Assembly (NCBI RefSeq): GCF_023094165.1
Contig: NZ_JALMDK010000001.1
Location: 62,001 to 126,000 of the forward strand
Length of the DNA stretch: 64,000 nucleotides
DNA from: Crossiella sp. S99.2
GTDB lineage: Bacteria > Actinomycetota > Actinomycetes > Mycobacteriales > Pseudonocardiaceae
Direction: 5' to 3'
Positions 8,545 through 17,603 of the stretch are shown here, in pieces (positions within the stretch are counted from its first letter, which is position 1; each line of letters begins with the position of its first letter). The notes under the pieces are model-generated. The model was not told the DNA's origin, did no database searches, and saw nothing but the letters and a program-made list of their open reading frames with translations. A program made the position numbers and the translations under genes.

Positions 8545-9896
8545 TCCGCTTCGGCAGGACCGCGCTCGCCGCGCTGGTCCTGCTGTGCGGACTGCTGCTG
8601 CTCGGCGGCTACGCGAACAAGGCGCGCTGCGCCGGACCCGAGTTCGACCAGTGGGGCCGCAGCGCGCCGGACTACGCCAACCGGCACGGCGACCTCTGCT
8701 ACTCCGACATCCAGCACCTGTGGCTGGGCCGGGAGGTCGACCGGCACGTCTTCCCCTACCTCGGCGGCGGCCTCGGCGAGGACGGCCAGCTCATCGGCGG
8801 TTCGGTGGAGTACCCGGTGCTCAGCGGCCTGCTGATCTGGGCCGGGGCGATCTTCGCGAACAACGACGCGGACTTCCTGCGCTACTCCAGCCTGCTGCTG
8901 GCCCCCTTCGGCCTGCTGGTGGCCTGGCTGCTGGGCGGGCTGGCCCGCTGGCGCGCGCTGATCTGGGCGCTGGCCCCCGGCCTGGTGCTGCACGCCTTCC
9001 ACAACTGGGACCTGCCCGCGGTGGCCTGCGCGGTCGGCGCGGTGTACGCGGTGCACCGCGGCTGGGGCCGGGAGGGCGCGAGCCGGCCGCTGGTGGAGCG
9101 GGCAATGGTGGCGGGTGTGCTGCTCGGCCTGGGCGCCGCGCTGAAGCTGTACCCGGGATTCTTCGCCCTGCCGCTGGCCCTGTACGTGCTCACCGGTGGG
9201 GCGCAGGGCCGCTGGCTGCCGAACGGGAAGCGCTGGGACATCGCCGGCGCGGTCCGGGTGCTGCTGTCCACCGTGGTCACCGTGGTGCTGGTGAACCTGC
9301 CGTTCGCGGTGCTGGGTTACGAGGGCTGGCGGGCTTCCTTCCTCTTCCAGCAGGAGCGCAAGGTCGACATCACCACCAACTCGATCTGGTTCTGGGCCTT
9401 CCGCCCGGAGTCCGACCCGTCCAACGCGGACTTCCAGGCGCTGGTCAGCTGGCTGTCCCCGACCCTGATCGGCCTGGCCTTCGTGCTGGCCTGCCTGGTC
9501 GGCTGGCTGCGCTGGAGCGGCACCGGCGAGTACCCGTGGGTTGGCGTGTCCGGCGCCATGCTGTGCGGATTCCTGTTGCTGCACAAGGTGCACTCCCCGC
9601 AGTACACGCTGTGGCTGCTGCCCTTCTTCGTGCTGCTCGCGGTGCGCTGGGGCTGGGTGCTGGCCTACGCCGTGGCCGATCTGGCCCTGGGTATCGGGGT
9701 GTTCCTCTGGTACCACGCGATTGAGTTCAACCTGCCCATGTCGATCTACGACAGCCTGCCCGCGCAGGCGGTGATGATCGGGGTGTGGGGCAAGGTCGCG
9801 CTGCTGCTCGCGTTGTTCCTGATCCTGCCGTCCACCCCGGTCACCTTCGCGCCGGAATCAGGTGAACGGCGGATGGTCACGCTCTCATCGCGCTGA
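8541..9896 (+). CDS. GT87-type polytopic membrane glycosyltransferase
   Basis: 451-aa membrane protein with about ten helices and the mannosyltransferase (DUF2029/GT87) pattern. An acidic periplasmic loop after helix one includes YSDIQHLW, then VEYPVLSGLLIW, and a late HKVHSPQYTLW motif. These enzymes use polyprenyl-phosphate sugars to extend cell-envelope lipoglycans in mycobacteria. It is a paralogue of the protein encoded at 12403-14019; both share the motif K-V-x-SPQY-x-LW. Its last codons lie within a 52-bp segment that is repeated upstream of the second lipase. Confidence 0.82.
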   Translation: MIRFGRTALAALVLLCGLLLLGGYANKARCAGPEFDQWGRSAPDYANRHGDLCYSDIQHLWLGREVDRHVFPYLGGGLGEDGQLIGGSVEYPVLSGLLIWAGAIFANNDADFLRYSSLLLAPFGLLVAWLLGGLARWRALIWALAPGLVLHAFHNWDLPAVACAVGAVYAVHRGWGREGASRPLVERAMVAGVLLGLGAALKLYPGFFALPLALYVLTGGAQGRWLPNGKRWDIAGAVRVLLSTVVTVVLVNLPFAVLGYEGWRASFLFQQERKVDITTNSIWFWAFRPESDPSNADFQALVSWLSPTLIGLAFVLACLVGWLRWSGTGEYPWVGVSGAMLCGFLLLHKVHSPQYTLWLLPFFVLLAVRWGWVLAYAVADLALGIGVFLWYHAIEFNLPMSIYDSLPAQAVMIGVWGKVALLLALFLILPSTPVTFAPESGERRMVTLSSR

Positions 9897-9903
9897 TTGG
9901 GTC
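9852..9903 (+). repeat. 52-bp direct repeat, copy 1 (upstream of first SGNH gene)
   Basis: 52-bp segment matching 11108-11159 at 45 of 52 positions by direct alignment. It includes an identical 12-mer CGGCGGATGGTC and an identical CGCGCTGATT. This copy encodes the C-terminus of the GT87 protein and ends seven bases before the first hydrolase start. Confidence 0.85.
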
Positions 9904-9909
9904 TGCCCC

Positions 9910-11106
9910 ATGGCGTTGCGCGGAAAGCACTTCCTCACGACCACGGCTGTGCTGATCCTGCTGGTTTCCGGCAGCCCGGCCACGGCCGCGCCCGGTCCCG
10001 GCTGGGTCGGCACCTGGGCCGCCGCGCCCTCCTCGGCGGTGCCCGGCTCGGACCAGGGCTATGCCCAGCACTCGATGCGCAACATCGTGCACACCAGCAT
10101 CGGCGGCAGCCAGGCGCGGGTGCGGCTGTCCAACGCCTTCGGCACCAGGCCGGTGCTCTTCGGCCGGGTCACCCTCGCGCTGGCCGCCAGCCCGGACACG
10201 CCGGCCGCGGTGCCCGGCAGCATGCGCGTGCTGACCTTCGGCGGCGCCACCTCGGTGACCGCGCCCGCCGGGGCCGACCTGGTCAGCGATCCGGTCGCGC
10301 TGACCGTGCCCGCCGACGGCGACCTGCTGGTCACCACCTTCACCCCGGAGCCCTCCGGCCCGGTCACCCACCACTCGATGGCGATGCAGCACTCCTACTT
10401 CAGCCGCGACGGCGACCACGCCGCGGCCGAGTCCGGGGCCGCCTTCACCGAGCAGACCGGCAGCTGGCACTACGTCAGCGCGGTGGACGTGCGCGGCACC
10501 GCCGCCCGCGGCAGCGTGGTGGCACTGGGCGATTCGATCACCGATGGCTGGAACGCCGGCATGAACACCAACCTGCGCTGGCCGGACCAGCTCGCCGACC
10601 GGCTGAACTCCCGGTTCGGCGTGCTCAACGCCGGGATCAGCGGCAACCGGGTGCTGCTGGACGGCGGCCCGCTCGGGGTGAACGCGTTGTCCAGGCTGGA
10701 CCGCGATGTGCTCGCCGCGGCCGGGGTGCGCACGGTGATCGTCTTCCAGGGGATCAACGACATCCTGCAGGAACCCCGGCAGCGGGACGCACGCAAGATC
10801 ATCGAGGGGCTGAAGCAGCTCGCGCAGCGGGCCAAGGCCCGTGGCCTGCGGGTGCTCGGCGGCACCATCGCGCCGATCAAGGGCATCTGGGGCTTCACCG
10901 AGGAGCTGGACGCGCCGCGCCAGGAGGTCAACCGGTTCCTGCGCAACAACCCGTACTTCGACGGCCTGGTCGATTTCGACGCGGCCCTGCGCGATGGGCC
11001 GGACCCGCTGCGGATGGCCCCGGCCTACGACTCGGGCGACCACCTGCACCCCAACGCCGCCGGATTCAAGGCGATGGCGGCCGCGGTGCCGCTCTCAGCA
11101 CTGTGA
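9910..11106 (+). CDS. Secreted SGNH/GDSL-type hydrolase (copy 1)
   Basis: 398-aa secreted esterase/lipase. The signal peptide covers residues 1 to about 28 (ending PATAA). A jelly-roll-like N-terminal domain leads into the SGNH domain. That domain has block I VALGDSITDGW (nucleophile Ser near residue 205), block II Gly in NAGISGNR, block III in FQGINDI (Asn), and block V DHLHPN (Asp/His). Family members deacylate polysaccharides or lipids outside the cell; the substrate is unknown. Start ATG 9910 is chosen because the signal peptide begins there. It is about 70% similar by eye to the next gene, a tandem duplicate. Confidence 0.88.
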   Translation: MALRGKHFLTTTAVLILLVSGSPATAAPGPGWVGTWAAAPSSAVPGSDQGYAQHSMRNIVHTSIGGSQARVRLSNAFGTRPVLFGRVTLALAASPDTPAAVPGSMRVLTFGGATSVTAPAGADLVSDPVALTVPADGDLLVTTFTPEPSGPVTHHSMAMQHSYFSRDGDHAAAESGAAFTEQTGSWHYVSAVDVRGTAARGSVVALGDSITDGWNAGMNTNLRWPDQLADRLNSRFGVLNAGISGNRVLLDGGPLGVNALSRLDRDVLAAAGVRTVIVFQGINDILQEPRQRDARKIIEGLKQLAQRAKARGLRVLGGTIAPIKGIWGFTEELDAPRQEVNRFLRNNPYFDGLVDFDAALRDGPDPLRMAPAYDSGDHLHPNAAGFKAMAAAVPLSAL

Positions 11107-11107
11107 A

Positions 11108-11159
11108 CCGGAATCAGAGGATCGGCGGATGGTCCCGCTCCCAGCGCGCTGATTAGGTC
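11108..11159 (+). repeat. 52-bp direct repeat, copy 2 (between the SGNH genes)
   Basis: Second copy of the 9852-9903 segment, starting two bases after the first hydrolase stop and ending 39 bp before the second hydrolase start. Seven of 52 positions differ. Its place, right after one unit and before the next, is what an unequal duplication of [repeat + hydrolase] would leave. Confidence 0.85.
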
Positions 11160-11198
11160 GAACGCGTCCCCGTCGACGTGGCTGCAGGAGGCTCGCGA

Positions 11199-12422
11199 AT
11201 GGCGTCCAACGGTAAGCGCTGGCTGGTTGCGTTCAGTGTGGTGGCGTTGCTGGCCTCGGGCGGTCAGGCCGTCGGGGAACCCTCGGCCGCGCCACCGGGT
11301 AACTGGGTGGGCACCTGGGCGGCCTCGCCCTCGGCCGCGTTGCCCAACACCGAGTCCGGCTACCCGAACTACTCGATCCGCAACATCGTGCACACCAGCA
11401 TCGGCGGCGCCCAGGTCCGGGTCCGGCTGTCCAACGCCTTCGGCCGCGCGCCGGTGCTGTTCGGGCAGGTCACGGTCGCGCTGGCGGCCGGGGCGGACAC
11501 ACCGGCCGCGGTGCCGGGCACGATGCGCACGCTGACCTTCGGCGGCGAGCGGGAGATCACCGCGCCGCCCTACGCCGACGTGCTCAGCGATCCGGTCGCG
11601 CTGAACGTGCCGGCCGATGCCAACCTGCTGGTCACCACGTTCACCCCGAACCCCTCCGGCCCGGTCACCTACCACTCGCTGACCATGCAGAACTCCTACT
11701 TCACCCGCAACGGCAACCATGCCGGGGCCGAGTCCGGGGCGGCCTTCACCGAGCAGACCCGGCAGTGGCACTACGTCTCCGGCGTGGACGTGCGCGCGCC
11801 GGGCGTGCGCGGCAGCGTGGTCACTCTCGGCGACTCGATCACCGACGGCGCGAACTCCACCTGGGGCGCCAACCTGCGCTGGCCGGACCAGCTCGCCGAC
11901 CGGATGAAGGCCGGTCCGGCGCACCTGCGGCTGGGCGTGCTCAACGCGGGCATCAGCGGCAACCGGCTGCTGCTGGACGGCGGCAGCGCCGGGGTGAACG
12001 CGCTGGCCAGGCTGGACCGGGACGTGCTAGCCGCCACCGGCGCCCGCACGGTGATCGTCTACGAGGGCATCAACGACATCCAGCAGACCCCGCACCAGAC
12101 CGATCCGAACCGGATCATCGCCGCGCTCAAGCAGATCGCGCAGCGCAGCAAGGACCGCGGGCTGCGTGTGCTGGGCGCCACCATCACCCCGTTCAAGGGC
12201 TGGCACTCCTACAGCGAGCAGCTGGAGGCCACCCGGCAGGCGGTCAACCGCTACATCCGCGCCAACACCGACTTCGACGGCCTGATCGACTTCGACGCGA
12301 CCATCCGCGATCCGCAGGACCCGCAGCGGATCAAGCCCGAGTACGACCAGGGCGACCACCTGCACCCGGGCGACGCCGGGTTCAAGGCGATGGCCGCCGC
12401 GGTCAGCCTGTCAGCGCTGTAG
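11199..12422 (+). CDS. Secreted SGNH/GDSL-type hydrolase (copy 2)
   Basis: 407-aa paralogue of the preceding gene. A signal peptide (about residues 1-30) is followed by the same N-terminal domain (WVGTWAASPSAALP) and the SGNH blocks VTLGDSITDGA, NAGISGNR, YEGINDI and DHLHPG. All catalytic positions are kept, so both copies should be active. Start ATG 11199 has CAGGAGG eight bases upstream; the in-frame GTG at 11178 has none. The 3' end overlaps the convergent GT87 gene by 20 bp. Confidence 0.88.
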   Translation: MASNGKRWLVAFSVVALLASGGQAVGEPSAAPPGNWVGTWAASPSAALPNTESGYPNYSIRNIVHTSIGGAQVRVRLSNAFGRAPVLFGQVTVALAAGADTPAAVPGTMRTLTFGGEREITAPPYADVLSDPVALNVPADANLLVTTFTPNPSGPVTYHSLTMQNSYFTRNGNHAGAESGAAFTEQTRQWHYVSGVDVRAPGVRGSVVTLGDSITDGANSTWGANLRWPDQLADRMKAGPAHLRLGVLNAGISGNRLLLDGGSAGVNALARLDRDVLAATGARTVIVYEGINDIQQTPHQTDPNRIIAALKQIAQRSKDRGLRVLGATITPFKGWHSYSEQLEATRQAVNRYIRANTDFDGLIDFDATIRDPQDPQRIKPEYDQGDHLHPGDAGFKAMAAAVSLSAL

Positions 12423-14019
12423 CCGCGGCCTCGGCCTGCTCGCGCTGCTTCTTCGCGGCGCGGGCAGGCCCGAGCACGAAGACATCCGGCGCGCCGTCCA
12501 GCGGACCGCCCGCCGGATCGTCCACCCCGAAGGCACGCACCCGGTCCCGCTCCGGCCGGTAGATCTCGCGCAGGATCAGCACGCACAGCAGCACCACGAA
12601 GACGTCCCGGATGACCACCGCGCCCAGGAACCAGTCCTGCGGCAGGCCCTTGTTGTCCGGGCCGAGGTAGAAGTACATCCGCGGCGCCCAGACCAGCGCG
12701 TCCACCACCATCCAGGCCAGCAGCAGCCGCCAGCGCGGCAACGCCAGCACGGCCAGCGGCACCAGCCACAGCGAGTACTGCGGACTCCACACCTTGTTGG
12801 TCAGCAGGAAGGCCGCCACCACCAGGAAGGCCAGCTGGGCCACCCGCGGCCGGCGCGGCGCGGACAGTGCCACCCAGCCGATTCCCGCGCAGCACAACAG
12901 GAACAGCACCGCGGTGACCGTGTTCAGCACGGTCGGCGAGGCCCCGGCCGGCAGTGGGCCGTCAAAGCCGCTCCAGCCGGTGAAGTACTGGATGACGTTG
13001 TAGATGCTGTCCGGGTCGACCCCGCGTTCGGAGTTGAGCCGGAAGAACTCCCGCCAGCCGTCCGGGTAGAGGAAGTAGATCGGCGCGTTCACCGCGGCCC
13101 AGGCCAGCGCCGCGGTCCAGGTGGTCCGCCACCAGTGCCCCATCCGCCCGGATCTCAGGCACAGCACCAGCAACGGCCCGAGGAAGAACAACGGATACAG
13201 CTTCGCCGCCGCGCCCAGCCCCAGCAACACCCCGGCCAGCCCCGGCCGGTTCCGCGCCCAGGCCAGCAACGCCACCGCGGCGAACGCGGTGGCCAGGGTG
13301 TCGAAGTTGGTGAAGGCGTGCACCACGACCAGCAGCGAGACCGCCGCGATGGCCGCGTCCCACGGCCGCCGCCCGGTGAGCTTGAAGGTCGCCCAGATGG
13401 TCACCAGCCAGGCCAGCGCCAGCCACAGCGAACTGAAGTTGAAGTAGACGATCACCGCCATCGCGTTGGGCAGCCAGCCACTGTTGGCGATGGCCACCCA
13501 GCCGTGCGCGAGCTGGGCGTTGAACCACTGGAACAACCCGGACAGCACCGGGTACTCCATGTAGCGCACCTGCCCGTTGTCCTCCACCCAGGAGGTCTTG
13601 TACGGGAACAGGCCCTTGTCCAGCCGCTCCGCGGTGTAGAGCGGAACGGTGTCGGAGTAGCACATCGCCACGTACTGCCGGGAATCCCGCCAGTCCAGCT
13701 GCACCACACCCTGGTCGTCCACGTACTCCTGCACACACGGCGCCTTGGCCGTGTACCCCAGCGCCAGCGTCAGGGTGGCCAGCAGCAACACCACCCGCAA
13801 CGGCGTCCAGAACCAGTGCCGCCCCACCACCGCATGCCGCCCCAGCAACCCGCCGGCCGGCCTGCTGGCCTGCCGCGCGATCGGCTCGGACCAGGTCGCG
13901 ACCTCCCGCTCCCGCGGTGTCAGCGACTCGGTGTCCGCGATCCGCTTGGACGCGGGCGGCGCCTGGCTCCAGTCGCCATCGGTGGCCTGCGGCTCGGGCC
14001 GCTCCGGTGCATGGGACAC
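12403..14019 (-). CDS. GT87-type polytopic membrane glycosyltransferase
   Basis: 538-aa membrane protein with a hydrophilic cytoplasmic N-terminus (about 65 residues) and about ten transmembrane helices. The first extracytoplasmic loop contains CYSDTVPLY. Later segments MEYPVLSGLFQW and TNKVWSPQYSLW match the paralogue at 8541. It lies directly downstream of the PBP gene on the same strand, the position of Rv0051 next to ponA1 in mycobacteria, so this is probably the ancestral copy and the 8541 gene the added one. A terminator separates the two, so separate transcription is likely. Confidence 0.85.
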   Translation of the reverse strand: MSHAPERPEPQATDGDWSQAPPASKRIADTESLTPREREVATWSEPIARQASRPAGGLLGRHAVVGRHWFWTPLRVVLLLATLTLALGYTAKAPCVQEYVDDQGVVQLDWRDSRQYVAMCYSDTVPLYTAERLDKGLFPYKTSWVEDNGQVRYMEYPVLSGLFQWFNAQLAHGWVAIANSGWLPNAMAVIVYFNFSSLWLALAWLVTIWATFKLTGRRPWDAAIAAVSLLVVVHAFTNFDTLATAFAAVALLAWARNRPGLAGVLLGLGAAAKLYPLFFLGPLLVLCLRSGRMGHWWRTTWTAALAWAAVNAPIYFLYPDGWREFFRLNSERGVDPDSIYNVIQYFTGWSGFDGPLPAGASPTVLNTVTAVLFLLCCAGIGWVALSAPRRPRVAQLAFLVVAAFLLTNKVWSPQYSLWLVPLAVLALPRWRLLLAWMVVDALVWAPRMYFYLGPDNKGLPQDWFLGAVVIRDVFVVLLCVLILREIYRPERDRVRAFGVDDPAGGPLDGAPDVFVLGPARAAKKQREQAEAAATALTG

Positions 14020-14052
14020 CTTGCGGATGCTACGGGGAAGCGCGGAACGAAG

Positions 14053-14086
14053 AAGGCGGGGAGGTGAACTGCCACCTCCCCGCCTT
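14053..14086 (-). terminator. Intrinsic terminator after the PBP gene
   Basis: Perfect 14-bp stem (14053-14066 with 14073-14086) around a 6-nt loop, starting two bases beyond the PBP stop codon. On the minus strand it is followed by CTTCGTTCC, a modest T-rich tail. Confidence 0.8.
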
Positions 14087-14088
14087 GA

Positions 14089-16950
14089 TCAGTTGCCGTT
14101 GCCGCCACCTCCGCGGCCGCCGCCGCGCGGCTCACCACCAGGTGGTGGATCCTCTTCGGAGGTCTTGGTCGGTTTGCCAGTGCCGGTCGGGGTCGGCTTG
14201 CAGCTCGGGAAGGGCCAGCCGCCGCAGGTCGGGGTCGGCCTGGTGTTGGTCGGCCTGCTGCTGGTCGGTTCCTCGCTGCTGGTCGGCGGGACCGAGCTTC
14301 CCGAGGTGGAGGTCGCCGAGGTGTTGCTGGTGCTGGTCACCGGCGCCTCGAACTGGCCGATCGGGTTGGCCTTGGCGAAGTTCTCGGACTTGGTGCCGTT
14401 GAGATAGGTGTCCATGAACTCCTTCCAGACCGCGCCCGGCTCGTCCTTGCCGTACATATCCTTCGGGCCCACGAGTTTGCCGGTCTGGGAGTTCCAGCGG
14501 CCCTTGAGGATCTCGTTGTAGTCGGTGCCGACCCAGACCGCGGTGGAGATCGACGGGGTGTAACCCACCATCCAGGCACGGGAGTTGTGGCTGCTGCCCT
14601 TCTCCTTCTCGTACTGGTGGGTGCCGGTCTTGGCGGCCGAGGGCCGACCGTTGTCCAGCGGCAGCTTCGAGTACCCGGCGACCGGCTTGAGCGCTTCGGT
14701 CACGTTGCGCGCGATGTCGGTGTTGTGCTTGCTGTCGCTCTGGTCGAAGGCGGGCTTGGCGGGCTCGCTGAACTCGTGCAGGGTTTTGCCCGCGGCGTCG
14801 ACCACCTTGGCCACGAAGTGCTGCTCGTTCTTCATGCCGTCGTTGGCGAAGGTGGCGTAGGCCGCGGACATGTCCATGGTCCGGACCTCGTAGCCGCCCA
14901 GCGCGATACCCGCGGACGGGGAGCCGCCGTTGCCCAGGCCCAGGCTGGGCTTGTTGTTGATTTCGGTCGGGATCCCGGCCTCCTGGGCCGCCTTGGCCAC
15001 CGTCTTGGTGCCCACCTGCAGGGCGAGGTCGACGAAGGCGGTGTTGACCGAGTACTCGGTCATCTGCCGGATCGAGCACTGGGTGCATGGGTACTTGCCC
15101 GCGTTGGACACGGTGTACCCACTGTTGCCCTTGCCGAAGGTGCGCGGCGAGCTGGCGTCGAACGGTGTGCCCAGACCGATGTCCTTCTCCAGCGCCGCGG
15201 CCACCACGAATGCCTTGAACGAGGAGCCGGGCGGCTGAGCGGACTTGGCGTAGTCGGTGCCCTTGCCGTCCTTGCTGCCGTAGTAGGCCAGCACGCCGCC
15301 GGTCTTCGGGTCGGTGGCCACCAGGGCCGAGCGCAGATTTTCCGGCTGGCCGCTGGCGAAGACCACCTTCTGCACGGCGGCCTCGGCGGCCTCCTGCGCC
15401 TTCTTGTCGATGGTCGTGGTGATCGTGTAGCCGTACTTCTGGGCTGCGGTCATGCTGATCTTCTTGCGTTCCAGCTCGGTTTCGATCTGCTGCTGGATCA
15501 GGGCCTTCGGGCCGGACGCGCCACCACGCGCCTTGATCGCTTCTGCCCGGTTGCGCAGCTGGCCGGGCTGCTCGCCGTCCTCGGGGAACTGCATCTGGTC
15601 GCGGGCGGCCTTCTGGAGCTTGCCGTTCTCGACCATCTTGTCCAGCACGTCGTTCCAGCGCTTGACCGACTTCTCCCGGTTGATCGCCGGGTCCCACTCG
15701 TACGGGCGCTGGATGACCGCGGCCAGGATCGCCGCCTCTTCCGGACGGTTGATCTCCTTGGCGCTCTTGTTGAAGTACGCCTTGGCCGCCGCCTCGATGC
15801 CCTCGGCGCCACGGCCGAAGGAGATCACGTTGAGGTAGTTGGTCAGGATGTCGTTCTTCGAGTACTGGGCGTCCATTTTCGCCGACTTCACCAGCTCGGT
15901 GAACTTACGGGTCAGCGTGGGCGCGTCGTCGCCGGTGGAGATCTTGATGTACTGCTGGGTGATGCCGGAGCCACCGCCGGTGCCGCCGGTGAGGTTGTTG
16001 AACACCGCGCGCAGGATGCCGATCGGGTCGAAGCCAGGGTTCTCGAAGAAGTTCTTGTCCTCGGTCGAGAGCACCGCTTCCTTGATGACCTGCGGGATCT
16101 CCTCGAACTTCAGCTGGACCCGCTCGCCGCCCTTGGGCACCACCTTGGCGAGTTCGCTGCCGTCGGAGTAGTTGATCGTGACCACCTGGTTGTGGTTCTT
16201 GAAGACCTCTTCCGGCTTGAGCACGGTGACGAACTGGTAGGCGACGATGAAGGCAACCACCGGCGCGATGATGGCCAGGCCGGCGAGCACGTAACTGGTG
16301 CGGCGAACGCGGCGCCAGATCTTCTTCTTGCGCAGTTTGCGTTCCTCCTCCGGATCCGGTGCGTCGGCGTCGATGACGTGGCTGTCGTCGTAGTCCGGGT
16401 CGCCGGGGAGGGGCTCGCGGTGGGTGAGCAGCTCGGGCTCACGCGGGTACGGGTCGTCCGCCACCGGCGGGAACAGGTCGGTGGGCGCCTCGCCCGGGTG
16501 CTGCTGGCGCGGCGGCATGCCACCGGGGCCACCAGGACCGCCGGGGCCGCCGTTGAACGGCGGGTGCTGGCCGGGCGGGCCGGGCGGACGACCGCCAGGA
16601 CCACCGGGCATCGGCGCGCCGCCGGGCGGGGTGTTCGGACCGCCGTGACCCATCGGGGCGCCGCCAGGGGGCGTGTTCGGACCGCCGTAGGGCATCGGAC
16701 CGCCGCGGGGCGGGGTGTTCGGGCCACCAGGTCCACCGGGCATCGGGGGACGGCCGCCCTGCGGGGGCATCGGGGGGCGCTGGCCGCCGGGTGGCCCGCC
16801 CTGCGGCCCACCCGGGGGCGGCCCCTGGCGGGGGCCCGGCGGCGGAGTGTCGTCTTCGTCCCAGTTGGGCACCCACTGACCGGTGTGCTCACCGGTCTGC
16901 TCAGGTCCACCCGGCCGGCCGTCACGCCGTCGGTCGTCGCGCTCGTTCAC
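14089..16950 (-). CDS. Bifunctional class A penicillin-binding protein (PonA1-type)
   Basis: 953-aa peptidoglycan glycosyltransferase/transpeptidase. The cytoplasmic N-terminus of about 200 residues is an unusually long Pro/Gly-rich tract, followed by one transmembrane helix (near residues 220-245). The GT51 domain has catalytic Glu in LSTEDKNFFENPG and the GSGITQQ motif. The transpeptidase domain has SxxK in PPGSSFKAF, SVN in YSVNTAF and KTGT in SAAKTGTHQ. The C-terminal tail is Ser/Thr/Pro-rich. Start GTG 16950 follows GGAAGG at good spacing. It is downstream of DUF5318, as ponA1 is in mycobacteria. Confidence 0.95.
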   Translation of the reverse strand: MNERDDRRRDGRPGGPEQTGEHTGQWVPNWDEDDTPPPGPRQGPPPGGPQGGPPGGQRPPMPPQGGRPPMPGGPGGPNTPPRGGPMPYGGPNTPPGGAPMGHGGPNTPPGGAPMPGGPGGRPPGPPGQHPPFNGGPGGPGGPGGMPPRQQHPGEAPTDLFPPVADDPYPREPELLTHREPLPGDPDYDDSHVIDADAPDPEEERKLRKKKIWRRVRRTSYVLAGLAIIAPVVAFIVAYQFVTVLKPEEVFKNHNQVVTINYSDGSELAKVVPKGGERVQLKFEEIPQVIKEAVLSTEDKNFFENPGFDPIGILRAVFNNLTGGTGGGSGITQQYIKISTGDDAPTLTRKFTELVKSAKMDAQYSKNDILTNYLNVISFGRGAEGIEAAAKAYFNKSAKEINRPEEAAILAAVIQRPYEWDPAINREKSVKRWNDVLDKMVENGKLQKAARDQMQFPEDGEQPGQLRNRAEAIKARGGASGPKALIQQQIETELERKKISMTAAQKYGYTITTTIDKKAQEAAEAAVQKVVFASGQPENLRSALVATDPKTGGVLAYYGSKDGKGTDYAKSAQPPGSSFKAFVVAAALEKDIGLGTPFDASSPRTFGKGNSGYTVSNAGKYPCTQCSIRQMTEYSVNTAFVDLALQVGTKTVAKAAQEAGIPTEINNKPSLGLGNGGSPSAGIALGGYEVRTMDMSAAYATFANDGMKNEQHFVAKVVDAAGKTLHEFSEPAKPAFDQSDSKHNTDIARNVTEALKPVAGYSKLPLDNGRPSAAKTGTHQYEKEKGSSHNSRAWMVGYTPSISTAVWVGTDYNEILKGRWNSQTGKLVGPKDMYGKDEPGAVWKEFMDTYLNGTKSENFAKANPIGQFEAPVTSTSNTSATSTSGSSVPPTSSEEPTSSRPTNTRPTPTCGGWPFPSCKPTPTGTGKPTKTSEEDPPPGGEPRGGGRGGGGNGN

Positions 16951-17032
16951 GAAAAGGCCCTTCCACCGCCGTCGCACGGTGCGACGTCGTTTGGCGGTCG
17001 TTCGTCAGTACGTACCAGCGACATGAGCCGGA

Positions 17033-17437
17033 TCACTCCGCGGCGGTCTTCCTTTGGGAGCTGCCGCTGCGCAGTCCATCCGTCCCCAGGACGTATGACT
17101 GCACCAGGTGGTTCCAGCTGCAGGTGCGGCACACCTCGACTACGTAGACGCTGAACTCCTCGAAGAGGGTTGCCATCCTGGCGAGTTCTTCAGCTGTGCG
17201 GGCCGAACCCGCAGCGTGCTTCAGCTCGTCGCCGTAGACCCAGGACACCAGCGTCAGGGGTTCCTTGCGGCACACAGGGCAGGTCACCGTGCTCGGTTCA
17301 CCGTGGAACTTCGCCGCTCGGAGCAGGTATGGACTGGCGTCACACACCTCCATGACCCCAGACCGGCCGGAGTAGACCTCGGCGAGCAGCGCACGGCGCT
17401 GCAACGCGTAGTCCACCACCTGCCGCTGGGTTCGCAC
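17033..17437 (-). CDS. DUF5318 family protein (PonA neighbour)
   Basis: 134-aa soluble actinobacterial protein with two CxxC pairs, CPVC near residue 54 and CRTC near residue 103. These could form one zinc ribbon. The family has no established function. It is the counterpart of Rv0049, which precedes ponA1 in mycobacteria, and here also precedes the PBP gene with 82 bp between. The conserved pairing suggests a role connected to PBP expression or envelope growth, which is inference. Confidence 0.85.
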   Translation of the reverse strand: MRTQRQVVDYALQRRALLAEVYSGRSGVMEVCDASPYLLRAAKFHGEPSTVTCPVCRKEPLTLVSWVYGDELKHAAGSARTAEELARMATLFEEFSVYVVEVCRTCSWNHLVQSYVLGTDGLRSGSSQRKTAAE

Positions 17438-17538
17438 CCCATCAGACTACGTGGCTGGCACAAGGCCCCGGTGAGCCGTTCAGGGCAGTGCTGCCGGGTC
17501 GTTGTTCATCTCACGCCCGGAAGCTGGTGGTTTCGATG

Positions 17539-17551
17539 TATCGGCCCGATA
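17539..17551. promoter_or_regulatory. Possible PadR operator
   Basis: Perfect inverted repeat TATCGG-C-CCGATA, 52 bp upstream of the PadR start and between the DUF5318 and PadR genes. The wider region ATGTATCGGCCCGATATAG is near-symmetric. PadR autoregulation is common; binding here is inferred. Confidence 0.5.
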
Positions 17552-17603
17552 TAGTCCGACTGCCTGTCAACCGCGTCACAATCACGTCCGGAAGGGGTGC
17601 CAG

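Noticed and set aside
14587..17154. 855-codon plus-strand open frame over the PBP gene
   Set aside because: Shadow of a well-supported PBP gene with low-complexity Val/Gly/Arg translation.
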